Translations under genes and position numbers: made by a program | Notes under the pieces: generated by a model | Told to the model about the DNA's origin: nothing | What the model saw: only the letters and a program-made list of their open reading frames with translations | Database searches by the model: none | NCBI GenBank assembly: GCA_023150805.1 | Contig: JAKLKF010000073.1 | Span: forward strand, 1 to 37,800 | Direction of reading: 5' to 3' | DNA length: 37,800 nucleotides | Source: Myxococcota bacterium | GTDB lineage: Bacteria; Myxococcota_A; UBA796; UBA2385 | Shown: positions 1 to 8,566 of the stretch, piece by piece | Layout of the letters: each line of letters starts with the position of its first letter | How positions within the stretch are numbered: the first letter of the stretch is position 1

Positions 1-434
1 CCCCGCCGCTGGCGGCGCCGCGGCCACGCCCGGCCGTCGACCTGGGGGGCTCGCGCCCGCCCCCCACCGGGGCCCCCGGGCCGCTGCGTCCCCCACCGCT
101 CCACCCCGTCGAGCTGTCCACCTCCGAGCCCACCCGCCTGGAGACCTGGGCCCACCCCGTCGACGCCCCCACGGACCCCGAGTCCGACGACGTGGAGGCC
201 GTGGCCAGCGCCGGCGAGGGCCCGACCGACAGCCTGGAGACCGCCGAGCTGGCCAGCGCCACCCGGGCCCTGGTCGACGGGCTGCCGGACCAGGAGGACC
301 CGCATCCCTCCGAGGAGGCCGAGGTCGCCCATCCCGCCGAGCTCGACACCCTGCCCCGGCGCCCCGCCGTCGCCGTCGATCCCGAGGACACGGCCCCCAT
401 CCCCGCGGTGCGGCCGCCGCCCCGGACCCGCTGA
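1..434 (+). CDS. C-terminal end of a Pro-rich, acidic protein of unknown function (5' truncated)
   Basis: The frame beginning at base 3 is open from the window edge to a TGA at 432-434, giving about 143 residues. The first 40 residues are rich in Pro, Ala and Gly. They are followed by an acidic stretch with many Glu, Asp, Thr and Ser and a Pro/Arg-rich end (PAVRPPPRTR). There is no recognisable domain, membrane segment or catalytic motif, so this is probably a disordered tail or linker of a larger protein whose body lies upstream. Codons end almost always in G or C, which supports translation in this frame. An internal ATG at 192 could start a small protein, but the open, similarly composed upstream codons make a continuation more likely. 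Function unknown. Confidence 0.55.
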   Translation, partial: PPLAAPRPRPAVDLGGSRPPPTGAPGPLRPPPLHPVELSTSEPTRLETWAHPVDAPTDPESDDVEAVASAGEGPTDSLETAELASATRALVDGLPDQEDPHPSEEAEVAHPAELDTLPRRPAVAVDPEDTAPIPAVRPPPRTR

Positions 435-449
435 GCGCCCGGCGGCCTC

Positions 450-2177
450 TCAGTCCGCCCACAGCTCGGTGAAGCAGTGGCGCTCGGTGTCCACCAGGCC
501 CCGATCCGTCAACCGCAGCGAGGGGATCACGGCGAGCTGCACGAAGGACAGGGTCATGAAGACCTCGTGCTCGCTGCCCAGCGCCTGCAGCGCCTTGCGC
601 AGGCCCTCCAGGCGGCGCGCCACCTCGTACAGATCCAGGTTGGACATCAGGCCGGCCACCGGCAGGTCCAGGTGGGCCAGCACCTCGCCCTCGAGCACGA
701 CCGCCAGGCCGCCCCCGCCCTCGGCGACGACCCGCGCGGCCAGCAGCATGTCGGCGTCGTCCAGGCCGGCGACGCACAGGTTGTGCGCGTCGTGGCCCAC
801 GCTGGTCGCCACCGCCCCGCGCTGCAGGCCCAGGCCGGTCACGAAGCCCAGCGACAGGTTGCGCCCCCGGTGCCGGTCCATCACCGCCAGCTTGGCCAGG
901 TCCTGGGCCGGGTCGCCGTGCGCGGCGCCGTCGACCACGCGCGGCCGCATGCGCACCTCCTCGGTGAGCAGGCAGCGCTCCTGCACGCGGATCACCCGCG
1001 CCCAGGCGCCCTCGCGGGCCGGGATCCGCAGGCTGTCCTGGTAGGTCGGCGGCAGCCGCACGGTGCCCAGCGCCGCCGGCAGCTCGCCGAAGTCCCCCTG
1101 GACGGGGTCGACCAGCTCGCCCTCGCGGACGACGACCCGGCCGTTCTTGATCACGCTGTGGATGCGGAAGCCGTCCAGGTCGTCGAGCAGGACCAGGTCC
1201 GCCTTGTAGCCCGGGGCCACCGCTCCCATGCTGCGCAGCCCGAAGTGGCGCGCGGGGTTGATGGTGGCCATCCGCACCGCCATGACCGGGTCCAGGCCGA
1301 GGGCGATGGCGCGTCGCACCAGGTGGTCGATGTGCCCCTCCTCCAGGATCTCCAGCGGGTCCCGGTCGTCGGTGCAGAAGGAGAAGCTGTGGTGGTTGCG
1401 CTCGGTCACGGCGCCGATCAGCGCGTCGAGGTTGCGGGCGGCGCTGCCCTCGCGGATGAACACGTGCATGCCGCGGCGCACCTTCTCCAGGGCCTCGCCC
1501 GCCGTGCTGCACTCGTGGTCGGAGCGGATGAAGGCGCAGAGGTAGGCGTTGAGCTGCTTGCCGGACAGGCCCGGCGCGTGTCCGTCGATCTTCTTGTAGC
1601 GGGAGCGCAGGATCTCGATCTTCGTCAGCAGCTCGCGGTCGCGCTCCAGGACCGCCGGGTAGTTCATCACCTCGCCCAGGGCGATGATCCGCGTCGGGTA
1701 GCGGTCCACCAGCTCGATCATGTCGTCGGTGCCCAGGTAGGCGCCCGAGGTCTCGAACCGCGTGGCCGGCACCGCCGAGGGCACGCAGATGTAGACGTCC
1801 AGCGGGATCCCCTCGGTCGAGCGGATCATGTACTCCACGCCAGCGGTGCCCAGCACGTTGGCGATCTCGTGGGGGTCGGCGATCACGGTGGTCGTGCCGC
1901 GCTGGAGCACCGCCCGCGCGAACTGGCGCGGCACCAGCATCGAGCTCTCGATGTGCAGGTGCGCGTCGATCAGGCCGGGCACGACGATGCGCCCCCCCGC
2001 GTCCAGCACCTCCTCGGCGGCCAGGTAGTCGCCCAGCCCCGCGATGCGCTTGCCGTGCACGGCGATGCTGGTGCGCTCCAGCTCCCCCGTGAAGACGTCC
2101 AGCACGCGGGCGTTGTGCAGCAGCAGGCTCGCGGGACGTTCGCCCAGCGCGGTCGGGATCAGGTCGCGGATCTTCAT
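450..2177 (-). CDS. ade: Adenine deaminase (amidohydrolase superfamily)
   Basis: Deaminates adenine to hypoxanthine and ammonia in purine salvage; cytoplasmic. The 575-residue product matches the usual family length (about 570-590). The metal-binding HxH lies in GLIDAHLHIESSML (His73, His75). Further family segments are ADPHEIANVLG, DGHAPGLSGKQLNAY, SFCTDDRDP and, in the C-terminal deaminase domain, SVGHDAHNL and QLAVIPSLRL. I chose the ATG at 2177 because it gives the family N-terminus MKIRDLIPTALG; the frame stays open upstream only as a Ser/Arg/Pro-rich shadow running over the thymidine kinase gene. A GAGG lies about 5 bases upstream. The gene follows the thymidine kinase gene on the same strand after about 150 bases, so the two may form a salvage pair. 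The assignment to Ade rather than another amidohydrolase is firm because both the N- and C-terminal domains match. Confidence 0.95.
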   Translation of the reverse strand: MKIRDLIPTALGERPASLLLHNARVLDVFTGELERTSIAVHGKRIAGLGDYLAAEEVLDAGGRIVVPGLIDAHLHIESSMLVPRQFARAVLQRGTTTVIADPHEIANVLGTAGVEYMIRSTEGIPLDVYICVPSAVPATRFETSGAYLGTDDMIELVDRYPTRIIALGEVMNYPAVLERDRELLTKIEILRSRYKKIDGHAPGLSGKQLNAYLCAFIRSDHECSTAGEALEKVRRGMHVFIREGSAARNLDALIGAVTERNHHSFSFCTDDRDPLEILEEGHIDHLVRRAIALGLDPVMAVRMATINPARHFGLRSMGAVAPGYKADLVLLDDLDGFRIHSVIKNGRVVVREGELVDPVQGDFGELPAALGTVRLPPTYQDSLRIPAREGAWARVIRVQERCLLTEEVRMRPRVVDGAAHGDPAQDLAKLAVMDRHRGRNLSLGFVTGLGLQRGAVATSVGHDAHNLCVAGLDDADMLLAARVVAEGGGGLAVVLEGEVLAHLDLPVAGLMSNLDLYEVARRLEGLRKALQALGSEHEVFMTLSFVQLAVIPSLRLTDRGLVDTERHCFTELWAD

Positions 2178-2331
2178 GGGGGCCTCGCGGCGTCGTGCGA
2201 GGCACTGCACGGCCCGTGCCAGCCACCGTTCATGCAGCCAGCGTGGCCCCCGTCGTCCGGCCGACGCGCCCGCCTGCGGGCGAGGTTGCCCACCTCCCAT
2301 GGGGGGCGAGGGGCGGAAATCCCCAGGGGGC

Positions 2332-3003
2332 TCAGGTCCCGGGGCCCTCGGTGTCTCCCCCGGCGGCCGCCGGGACGACCTCGGACTCGGCCAGGTTGGG
2401 TCCCAGGCCCGGCAGGGCCTGCTGCACCGGCAGCTTGTCGTCGGGGTCCCAGTGCAGGCGGCAGCGCGCTTCGTAGGCCTCGGTCTCGCCCACGAGCACG
2501 CGCGCCTCGCCGCGCACGATGCGCTGGCTGCGGTCGGCCGGGTTGCCGCAGACGACGCAGATGGCGAGCTGCTTGTGGATGTACTCGGCCACGGCAAGGA
2601 GCTGGGGCAGCGGCTCGAAGGGGCGGCCCAGGTAGTCCATGTCCAGGCCGGCGACGATCACCCGCCGCCCCTGGTTGGCCAGGTCCTCGCAGACCCGCAC
2701 CAGGCCCGCGTCGAAGAACTGCGCCTCGTCGATGCCGATCACGGCGGCGTCGCCCACCAGCGGGGGGATCTCCTCGCTCCGGTGGACCTGGAAGCTGCGC
2801 AGGCGCTGGCCGGAGTGGCTGCCGACGCTGTCCTGGCTGTAGCGATCGTCGATGGTCGGCTTGAAGACCACCACGGGCAGCCGCGCGTACTGCGCCCGGC
2901 GGATCCGGCGGATCAGCTCCTCGGTCTTGCCGCTGAACATGCAGCCGGTGATCACCTCGATCCAGCCGATGTCCCGGGGCAGCATGTGGGGGTGGGGCTG
3001 CAC
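2332..3003 (-). CDS. tdk: Thymidine kinase, type II
   Basis: Phosphorylates thymidine to dTMP with ATP in pyrimidine salvage. The P-loop is GCMFSGKTEEL (about residues 20-30), the DEAQFFD segment is the Mg/ATP-binding region, and GLDMDYLGRPFEPLPQLL is the following family block. The structural zinc site of cellular-type enzymes is visible as CVVCG plus a later CRLH, so the last ligand is His rather than Cys. I chose the GTG at 3003 because a GGAGGA lies 3-4 bases upstream; an ATG at 2985 (MLPRDIGW) and an ATG at 3036 are alternatives. The 223 residues slightly exceed the usual 190-210 because of an Ala/Glu/Gly-rich tail. Adenine deaminase follows on the same strand. Confidence 0.95.
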   Translation of the reverse strand: MQPHPHMLPRDIGWIEVITGCMFSGKTEELIRRIRRAQYARLPVVVFKPTIDDRYSQDSVGSHSGQRLRSFQVHRSEEIPPLVGDAAVIGIDEAQFFDAGLVRVCEDLANQGRRVIVAGLDMDYLGRPFEPLPQLLAVAEYIHKQLAICVVCGNPADRSQRIVRGEARVLVGETEAYEARCRLHWDPDDKLPVQQALPGLGPNLAESEVVPAAAGGDTEGPGT

Positions 3004-3058
3004 GGTTCCTCCAGGGGCGGTCGGCCCTCTTTTCACGGCCCGGCCCGCGCCGCCAGCC

Positions 3059-3580
3059 TCAGCTCCGGCGCCGTGCGACCAGCCGGACGCACCCCAGCAC
3101 CCCGGCCAGCTCCCGCCGCGCCGGGTCCACCAGCCGGTCGGATCCGGCGTCGGCGAAGATCAGGGCGCCGCGGGCCAGGTAGCCCGGCGGGCGCAGGGCC
3201 AGCGCCTGCGGCGGGAAGGCGTCGCCACAGGCGGGGCAGGCCACCGGTTGCTCCCGGCCGGCCCGCAGCGCCTGCACGGCCTGGCCGTAGGGCCGCGCCA
3301 GGGGCCCGCCGCAGGTGGGACAGGGCACCTGGAAGCCGCCCTGCTGGTTGGCGTACAGGGCCAGGCCCTCGGGCCGATCCAGCCACAGGGAGGCGAAGCC
3401 CCCTTCGACCAGGTCCCCGGCGCGTGGCCCGGACCCGAAGCGCAGGGGCGCGCGCCCCGGGACCAGGTAGCCCCGGGCCTGCCAGCCCAGGAGCAGGGCC
3501 AACACGGCGGCCTCGTCCACCGCCGCGGAGGGGTCGGCGGGCACGACGACCAGGTCGAGCAGGTGCGAGGCCAGCGGCAT
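3059..3580 (-). CDS. Hypothetical protein with two CPxCG zinc knuckles
   Basis: 173 residues, function unknown. The centre holds a CPTCGG and, about 30 residues later, a CPACGD; the four Cys are spaced as in a zinc ribbon, flanked by a hydrophobic N-terminal part (HLLDLVVVPAD, AVLALLLGWQARGYLVPG) and a basic C-terminus. There is no signal peptide or membrane segment, so it is probably cytoplasmic. The ATG at 3580 lies 3 bases after the stop of the polysaccharide lyase gene, so it is likely co-transcribed with that operon although its content does not point to polysaccharide work. The zinc ribbon is inferred from the Cys spacing only. Confidence 0.75.
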   Translation of the reverse strand: MPLASHLLDLVVVPADPSAAVDEAAVLALLLGWQARGYLVPGRAPLRFGSGPRAGDLVEGGFASLWLDRPEGLALYANQQGGFQVPCPTCGGPLARPYGQAVQALRAGREQPVACPACGDAFPPQALALRPPGYLARGALIFADAGSDRLVDPARRELAGVLGCVRLVARRRS

Positions 3581-3583
3581 CGT

Positions 3584-5860
3584 TCAGTCGTCCACCCTGA
3601 ACACCGGCTCTCCTTCGCCCGGGGAGAGGTGGCGTCCGTCCAGCCACAGGGACGTGCCTGGACCCGCCAGCAGCATGCCCGCCCCGCCCGCGCCCAGGAA
3701 GACCGCACGGTAGTCGGTCTCGACGTACTGCCCCCCGGGAAGGAGGGCCGTGGTCGGAGCATCCGCCTCGCGCACCAGGGCCAGATCCTGGCCCCAGGCG
3801 CCCGTCACCTGCACACCGGTCCACCCCTCGTCCAGCGCCAGCACCTCGACCTGCAGCGGCGCCTCCTCGCCGTCGGCGCCGACCCGGTAGGGCACCAGCG
3901 CCGCCACGAAGCCGGGGGTCGAGGCGGTCACCACGCCGTCGATCACGCCGTGCTCTCCCACGCTGCGCTCCAGGTCGAACTGGTGCACGTGGGGGGCCTC
4001 GCCCTCCACCAGCGCCGGCTCGACGATGGACAGACCCGGGCGGGTGCTGGCCAGGTGCAGGTCGACGCCGGCGGAGGTCCGCTCCCACCGCGCCCCGGCC
4101 GGCCCCGGCTCGAATGCGCCGCCCGCGTCGTAGCCGGCGTAGCCGCCCAGGCGCCAGGTGATCTCCCGGGCCTCGGGCGACTCCTCGCCCTCGGCCGGAT
4201 CGAGGCGATCCAGCACCAGCAGGTAGCGGTCGCGCACCAGGATGACGTCGCGTGTGACACGCAGCCCCTCGTACTCCTGCCAGGCCTCGGCCCAGGCGAA
4301 GTTCTCGCGCCGGTCGGCCCTCTCCAGCCAGGCGTCGGCGTCTCCCCACACTGTCAACAGTCCCTTGTCCGGGGCGCCCTGGCCGTCGACCAGGATGACG
4401 TTGTGGGCCCGCGCGTCGGCGGTGCGGGCGTTGTCCAGCTCGCTGGGCTTGTAGTAGCCCGGGTCGAGCAGCAGGTACTCGCCATAGGCCGCGTAGCTGA
4501 AGGACAGGCCGTCGACGTGATCGTGCAGGGTCTTGCGGGCGGCCCCCTGCTCGGCGATGAACAGCACCCAGGGATCGTCCACGCCCCAGCCGCCCCGCAG
4601 GACCGCGTCGCCACCGTCCATGAAGGCGGCGTCCGTCCACGACGGTGGGCCGGCGGCCGCCAGCAGCTCGGGCGAGAGGCGCGCCAGGTGCTGGGCCGTG
4701 AGATCCATCGCCCGCGTCGTGTCCGCGGGGTAGGCGCCGTTCTCCATCCAGTCCCACACCCAGGCCGGCGCGTCGGCCCGCAGGGTGGCCTCCGCCTGCG
4801 CGTCGCCCCACACCGCCGCCGCGACCAGGGCCCCCCCGTTCTGCTGCACCAGGTTGGCGTCGGCCTTGGGCGGGCGCAGGCCGTCGGGCAGGCGCAGGGC
4901 CATCGACCAGGACAGGCTGCGCTGGAACCAGGGATCGTACAGCGGGTTGTCCCAGGACATCGCCGCGCCGTCCTCGCAGCCCTCGCTGGTGAAGGGGTCG
5001 TAGTCGACCCGGTTGCGACAGTCCCAGGTCAGCGCGCTGCCCTCGTCCAGGCCATTGTCCATCGCCACCAGGAAGGCCAGCACCGCGGACAGTCCGAAGG
5101 CGTAGTAGTACGGCCCCTCGCTCACCGCGCCGTCGGCCATCACGTACTGCCCGCTCGGGCCGAGCAGCCAGGTGGTCTCGCTGGCCGCCCAGTCCAGCCA
5201 CTCCTGGGCCGCGGGGTGCCGGTCGCGGAAGGCCAGGCCCGGCACGCCGACCGCCGCGGCGGTGCGCAGCGGGTGGTTGTTCTGGGCGAAGCCCAGGAGC
5301 TGGCCCAAGGTCACCGGGTCGTCGATGTACTCCTCGAAGAAGAGATCGGTGATGGTGATCACCTTGCCGGCGTAGGCGTCCTCCTGCTCCGCGTCCAGGA
5401 AGCCGCCGGCGAGCAGCAGGTCCCAGGCGCCGGTGAAGCCGATCAGCGGCGCCGGCATGCGGATGTTGACGTCCCACTCGTGGTTGTTCTGGAAGTCGGT
5501 CTGTAGCGCCTCGAAGGCGGCGATCGCCACCTCGGCCCGCGCGGCGTCCTGGTGCAGCCAGGCCAGCAACGCCGCGGCGTGCGCCACGCCGGCGTTGTGG
5601 CCGACCACGTCGTGATCCCACTCCTCCTCGGAGTCCGTCTGCAGGGGCTCGTCCGCCCGGGCCTCCAGCCGGGCGTGCAGGGTCGCCCACGGCTCCTCTC
5701 CCAGGCGGTCGAGGATGGGCTGGCGGTCGGCGGCGGTGACGGTCACGAAGGGGTGGGCCAGGGCGGCTGGGGCGCCCGTGTCATCGGCGGCGCCGTCGCC
5801 GGGCGCGGGGCCCCCCGCGGGGCGGCAGGACAGCAGCAGCAGCAGGGCGAGCGGGCTCAG
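3584..5860 (-). CDS. Heparinase II/III-type polysaccharide lyase, lipoprotein (apparent CTG start)
   Basis: About 758 residues. The N-terminus (MSPLALLLLLSC if the CTG is read as Met) is a very short lipoprotein signal with Cys12 as the lipidation site. An alpha-helical toroid follows, with NNHPLR (about 194-199) and DGAVSEGPYYYAF (about 243-255), both typical of alginate/heparin lyase folds. The heparinase II/III beta domain then begins with HDHVDGLSFSYAAYGEYL, LLDPGYY and AHNVILVDGQG. Family members beta-eliminate uronic-acid polysaccharides, leaving an unsaturated uronyl end. The start is unusual: no ATG, GTG or TTG lies near the signal peptide, but CTG at 5860 has a GGAGG 6 bases upstream and overlaps the upstream TGA as CTGA. 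The preceding gene encodes the GH88/105 enzyme expected to remove the unsaturated sugar. Substrate (alginate-, heparin- or pectin-like) cannot be told from sequence. Confidence 0.85.
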   Translation of the reverse strand: MSPLALLLLLSCRPAGGPAPGDGAADDTGAPAALAHPFVTVTAADRQPILDRLGEEPWATLHARLEARADEPLQTDSEEEWDHDVVGHNAGVAHAAALLAWLHQDAARAEVAIAAFEALQTDFQNNHEWDVNIRMPAPLIGFTGAWDLLLAGGFLDAEQEDAYAGKVITITDLFFEEYIDDPVTLGQLLGFAQNNHPLRTAAAVGVPGLAFRDRHPAAQEWLDWAASETTWLLGPSGQYVMADGAVSEGPYYYAFGLSAVLAFLVAMDNGLDEGSALTWDCRNRVDYDPFTSEGCEDGAAMSWDNPLYDPWFQRSLSWSMALRLPDGLRPPKADANLVQQNGGALVAAAVWGDAQAEATLRADAPAWVWDWMENGAYPADTTRAMDLTAQHLARLSPELLAAAGPPSWTDAAFMDGGDAVLRGGWGVDDPWVLFIAEQGAARKTLHDHVDGLSFSYAAYGEYLLLDPGYYKPSELDNARTADARAHNVILVDGQGAPDKGLLTVWGDADAWLERADRRENFAWAEAWQEYEGLRVTRDVILVRDRYLLVLDRLDPAEGEESPEAREITWRLGGYAGYDAGGAFEPGPAGARWERTSAGVDLHLASTRPGLSIVEPALVEGEAPHVHQFDLERSVGEHGVIDGVVTASTPGFVAALVPYRVGADGEEAPLQVEVLALDEGWTGVQVTGAWGQDLALVREADAPTTALLPGGQYVETDYRAVFLGAGGAGMLLAGPGTSLWLDGRHLSPGEGEPVFRVDD

Positions 5861-7011
5861 GGGGCACCTCCGTCCACGGGCCAGCCGTCGGCCTCGGCCA
5901 GCAGCACCAGCGCGGCGCCGACGCCCAGGATCAGGTCGTCGACGACCGGCACGCCGACGTAGTCCTCGTACTGGCCGGGGTTGGTGCCGAAGCTGGTGCC
6001 GGTCACCACCGGCGCGCCGTCGGGATCGTCGATCATCGCCCGCACGCCCTCGACCGCCGGCGCCACGGCCGCGCCCAGCGCTGGGTCCAGGTGTCCCCCG
6101 CGCACGCCGCGCGCGAGGGCGGCGGCCAGCAAGGCCGAGCCCGAGGTCTCGACGTAGTTGTCCGGGTCCTGCCGTGGGTCGCCCAGCACCGTGTGCCACA
6201 GGCCAGTCTCGGGGTCCTGGGCGTCGACCACCGCCGCGGCGTGGGCGGCCACGGCCTGGGCCAGCGCCGGGTCGGCGCCCTCGCCCAGCACGTCGAGCGC
6301 CTCGACCCCGACGAACAGGACCCAGGAATTGCCACGGTTCCAGTAGACGGCCTCGGCGGGGATGTTCACCCCCTCCACGTCGTCCCAGGCGTGTCGGTAG
6401 AGCTGGTCCTGGTCGTCGCGGCACAGGTCGGCGAAGAGCAGGTACTGGGTCGTGAACAGATCCCCGGCCGGCTGCCCGGCGACCTGGGCCTGGGGGTCGT
6501 GGCGCAGCCGCTCCAGCAGGTACTGGCCGAGCATGAACTGGCTGTCGATCCAGACCTGGTCGGGCACGCCGAAGGCGGCCTCCTCGGTCCAGTGCTCCCA
6601 CGCGCCGGTGGAGGTCAGCGGCACCGCCGCCAGGTAGGCGTCGGCGGCGTCGCGCAGGGGCGCGTGGGCGGCCTCGTCCAGGGCGGCGGCGATGATGGCC
6701 GGGCTGGTCGAGTCGCTGCTGACCAGCTCGGCCTGGCCGGCCTGCAGCTCTGTGACCGCCTCGTCCATCCAGGCGCGGGCGTAGTCGCGGTAGCCCTCGC
6801 CTCCGCCCGCCTCCGCCAGGCGCAGCAGGCCGAAGGCCCACACCGTCTGCATCCAGTCGCCGGGCTGGATCTCGGCGGGCCAGGCGGCCACGCCCTTGTC
6901 GGCGATGCGCCGGGCCAGGTCCAGCGTCTGGAGGGTCGCCTGCCCGGCCCCGGTGTCGTCGGAGGGAGCGGGCGAGGCGCAGGCCAGCAGCAGCCAGAGC
7001 GTGATCCCCAC
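5857..7011 (-). CDS. GH88/GH105-type unsaturated uronyl hydrolase, lipoprotein
   Basis: 384 residues of (alpha/alpha)6-barrel type. Family members hydrolyse the unsaturated uronyl residue that polysaccharide lyases leave at the non-reducing end. Matching segments are DWMQTVWAFGLLRLAE, WIDSQFMLGQYLLERL with the likely catalytic Asp156, YWNRGNSWVLFVGVEAL (the W-x-R-G-x-x-W family block, about 224-230) and NYVETSGSALLAAALARG. The N-terminus MGITLWLLLAC is a lipoprotein signal only 10 residues long before Cys11. The GTG at 7011 is the first possible start, because the upstream stop codon lies in the same frame 3 bases before it. It sits between the PhoD gene and the lyase gene and overlaps the latter by 4 bases. 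GH88 versus GH105 cannot be separated by eye. Confidence 0.85.
   Translation of the reverse strand: MGITLWLLLACASPAPSDDTGAGQATLQTLDLARRIADKGVAAWPAEIQPGDWMQTVWAFGLLRLAEAGGGEGYRDYARAWMDEAVTELQAGQAELVSSDSTSPAIIAAALDEAAHAPLRDAADAYLAAVPLTSTGAWEHWTEEAAFGVPDQVWIDSQFMLGQYLLERLRHDPQAQVAGQPAGDLFTTQYLLFADLCRDDQDQLYRHAWDDVEGVNIPAEAVYWNRGNSWVLFVGVEALDVLGEGADPALAQAVAAHAAAVVDAQDPETGLWHTVLGDPRQDPDNYVETSGSALLAAALARGVRGGHLDPALGAAVAPAVEGVRAMIDDPDGAPVVTGTSFGTNPGQYEDYVGVPVVDDLILGVGAALVLLAEADGWPVDGGAP
5867..5871 (-). promoter_or_regulatory. Shine-Dalgarno that supports the CTG start of the lyase gene
   Basis: On the minus strand this reads GGAGG, 6 bases upstream of the CTG at 5860-5858. It lies inside the end of the GH88/105 gene, so ribosomes finishing that gene are placed to reinitiate. 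The nearest conventional start codons in the lyase frame are far up- or downstream and would either read through unrelated sequence or remove the signal peptide. This site is the main evidence for the unusual start. Confidence 0.6.
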
Positions 7012-7014
7012 GGC

Positions 7015-8436
7015 TCAGGCCCCACCCAGCGCCAGGGTGGTGGCCTGGATGGCGGCGCCGTCGTCGCCCAGGAACTCCAGGTGCAGCTCCATCCGGCCCG
7101 GGTCGAAGGTCAGCATCGCGGTGTTGAAGGTGCTGAACATGTACAGGTAGTGGCTGCCGTCGTGCTCGTACAGGTCCGCGGCCACGTTGGGCGAGCGGCC
7201 GGCCGGGCCCACCGCCGCCTCCCACATGCCCTGCCCCGGGCCGTCGGAGCCGGGGATGCCGACGGTGGAGACGGTGGCGAAGTGCACGTCGCCGGACAGC
7301 CAGAACACCCCGGCGACGCCGGCCTCCTCGATGGCGGACAGCACGCGCTCCCGCTGCTCGGGCCAGCCCTGCCAGCGGTCCTCGGCGGCCAGCGGCCCCA
7401 GGAAGTCGTCGTAGTCGGTGACGGGCACGCTGGTGACGATCAGCTTGAAGGCCGCCGTGCTGGCGGCGACCTCGGTCAGCAGCCACTCCTCCTGGTCAGC
7501 GCCGATGTACAGGCCCAGCGTCTCGTCGCGCTCGCTGCGCACGTCCAGCACGAAGATGTCCAGGATGTCCCCCCAGGACTGCTGGCGCCAGATCCCGCCC
7601 GTCGGCCCCTCTCCCTGGGGCAGGGCCTCGCGGAAGGCCCGCAGGGCGGCGTCGTACTGGCCGGGCTCCAGGTCCTTGGCCACCCAGTTGTTCTCGACCT
7701 CGTGGTCGTCCCAGGTCGCCACGTTGCCGGCGGCGGACGTGAAGTCGGACAGCCCCTGCACCGCGAAGGCGGCGTCGTAGAAGGCGCGGTACTCCTCCAG
7801 CGTGGTGGCGCCGTCGGCGTAGACCGTGTCCCCCAGCAGCAGGCCCAGGTCCGGCGCGCGGGCCGCGGCGTGGCTCATGTTGGACAGGGGCTCGTTGCCG
7901 CCCAGGCAGCTGGTCGCCGCCAGGGTGAGCTGGCGCCAGGCGCCCGCCCCCGTGGCGGTGCGGAAGCGGCCGACCGCCGAGCGGGAGGCGCCGCCGTCGG
8001 GGTCCCCGGCGTAGGCGGCCCAGGCGTGCACCGTGTCGGCGGACAGGCCGGAGAGGGTGGCGCGGGCGACCACCTCGCCGTCGGCGCGGGCCAGGGTCGG
8101 CCGGGCCACCTCGACCCAGCCGCCGGCCCCGTCGTCGGCCACCACCACCCCCGTCACCTCGGAGAGCGAGGTGCGCACGGAGAGGATCACCTCGTCCTGC
8201 GAGGGATCCCCGGCCTGGGGACCCCAGGGGAAGGTGGCGGCGTCGACGCTGCCGGGCGCGGACCAGGCGGCGGGCTCGGCGGGGCGCAGGGGCGCGGCCG
8301 CGGGGCCGGTGCCGCCGCCGTCCGTGGGCGATCCGGCCGTGTCGTCCACGCCGCCCTTGTCCTTGCAGCCCAGGGTGGACCCCACGGTGAGCGGGCTCAG
8401 CGCGAGGGCAAGGGCGAGGGAGGCGGATCTCGGCAT
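7015..8436 (-). CDS. PhoD-like metallophosphoesterase, lipoprotein
   Basis: 473 residues. The signal peptide ends in a STLGC lipobox (Cys24), followed by a short Asp/Thr/Gly linker. An Ig-like N-terminal PhoD domain (VILSVRTSLSEVTGVVVADD to VHAWAAYAGD, about 70-150) precedes the catalytic domain, recognised by LGDTVYAD, VATWDDHEVENNW and WLSGDVHFATV, which hold the conserved metal-binding Asp, Asn and His residues. PhoD enzymes are calcium/iron-dependent phosphodiesterases or monoesterases; this family also includes broad phosphoesterases, so the substrate is open. The ATG at 8436 gives a proper signal; the frame continues upstream only as shadow. It is the first gene of the lyase operon, and its promoter probably lies in the 130-base divergent gap at 8437-8566. 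Confidence 0.88.
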   Translation of the reverse strand: MPRSASLALALALSPLTVGSTLGCKDKGGVDDTAGSPTDGGGTGPAAAPLRPAEPAAWSAPGSVDAATFPWGPQAGDPSQDEVILSVRTSLSEVTGVVVADDGAGGWVEVARPTLARADGEVVARATLSGLSADTVHAWAAYAGDPDGGASRSAVGRFRTATGAGAWRQLTLAATSCLGGNEPLSNMSHAAARAPDLGLLLGDTVYADGATTLEEYRAFYDAAFAVQGLSDFTSAAGNVATWDDHEVENNWVAKDLEPGQYDAALRAFREALPQGEGPTGGIWRQQSWGDILDIFVLDVRSERDETLGLYIGADQEEWLLTEVAASTAAFKLIVTSVPVTDYDDFLGPLAAEDRWQGWPEQRERVLSAIEEAGVAGVFWLSGDVHFATVSTVGIPGSDGPGQGMWEAAVGPAGRSPNVAADLYEHDGSHYLYMFSTFNTAMLTFDPGRMELHLEFLGDDGAAIQATTLALGGA

Positions 8437-8566
8437 CGGTGCTCCAGTGCGTTCCCTGGGCCTAGCACGCCGGACTGCGCGTCGCGGGCGGCATGGGCGC
8501 GCGGTCGGGCTATGGTCTGCTCGTCCTCGCCGCGCCGCCCCCTCTCGCACGCCCCCCGGAGCGCCA

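Noticed and set aside
2178..2597. N-terminal extension of adenine deaminase
   Set aside because: The extra residues are Ser/Arg/Pro-rich, overlap the thymidine kinase gene and are absent in the family.
477..2864. Long open frame on the plus strand antisense to adenine deaminase and thymidine kinase
   Set aside because: Its protein is His/Gln/Val/Arg-rich without any motif and is what GC-ending codons on the other strand produce.
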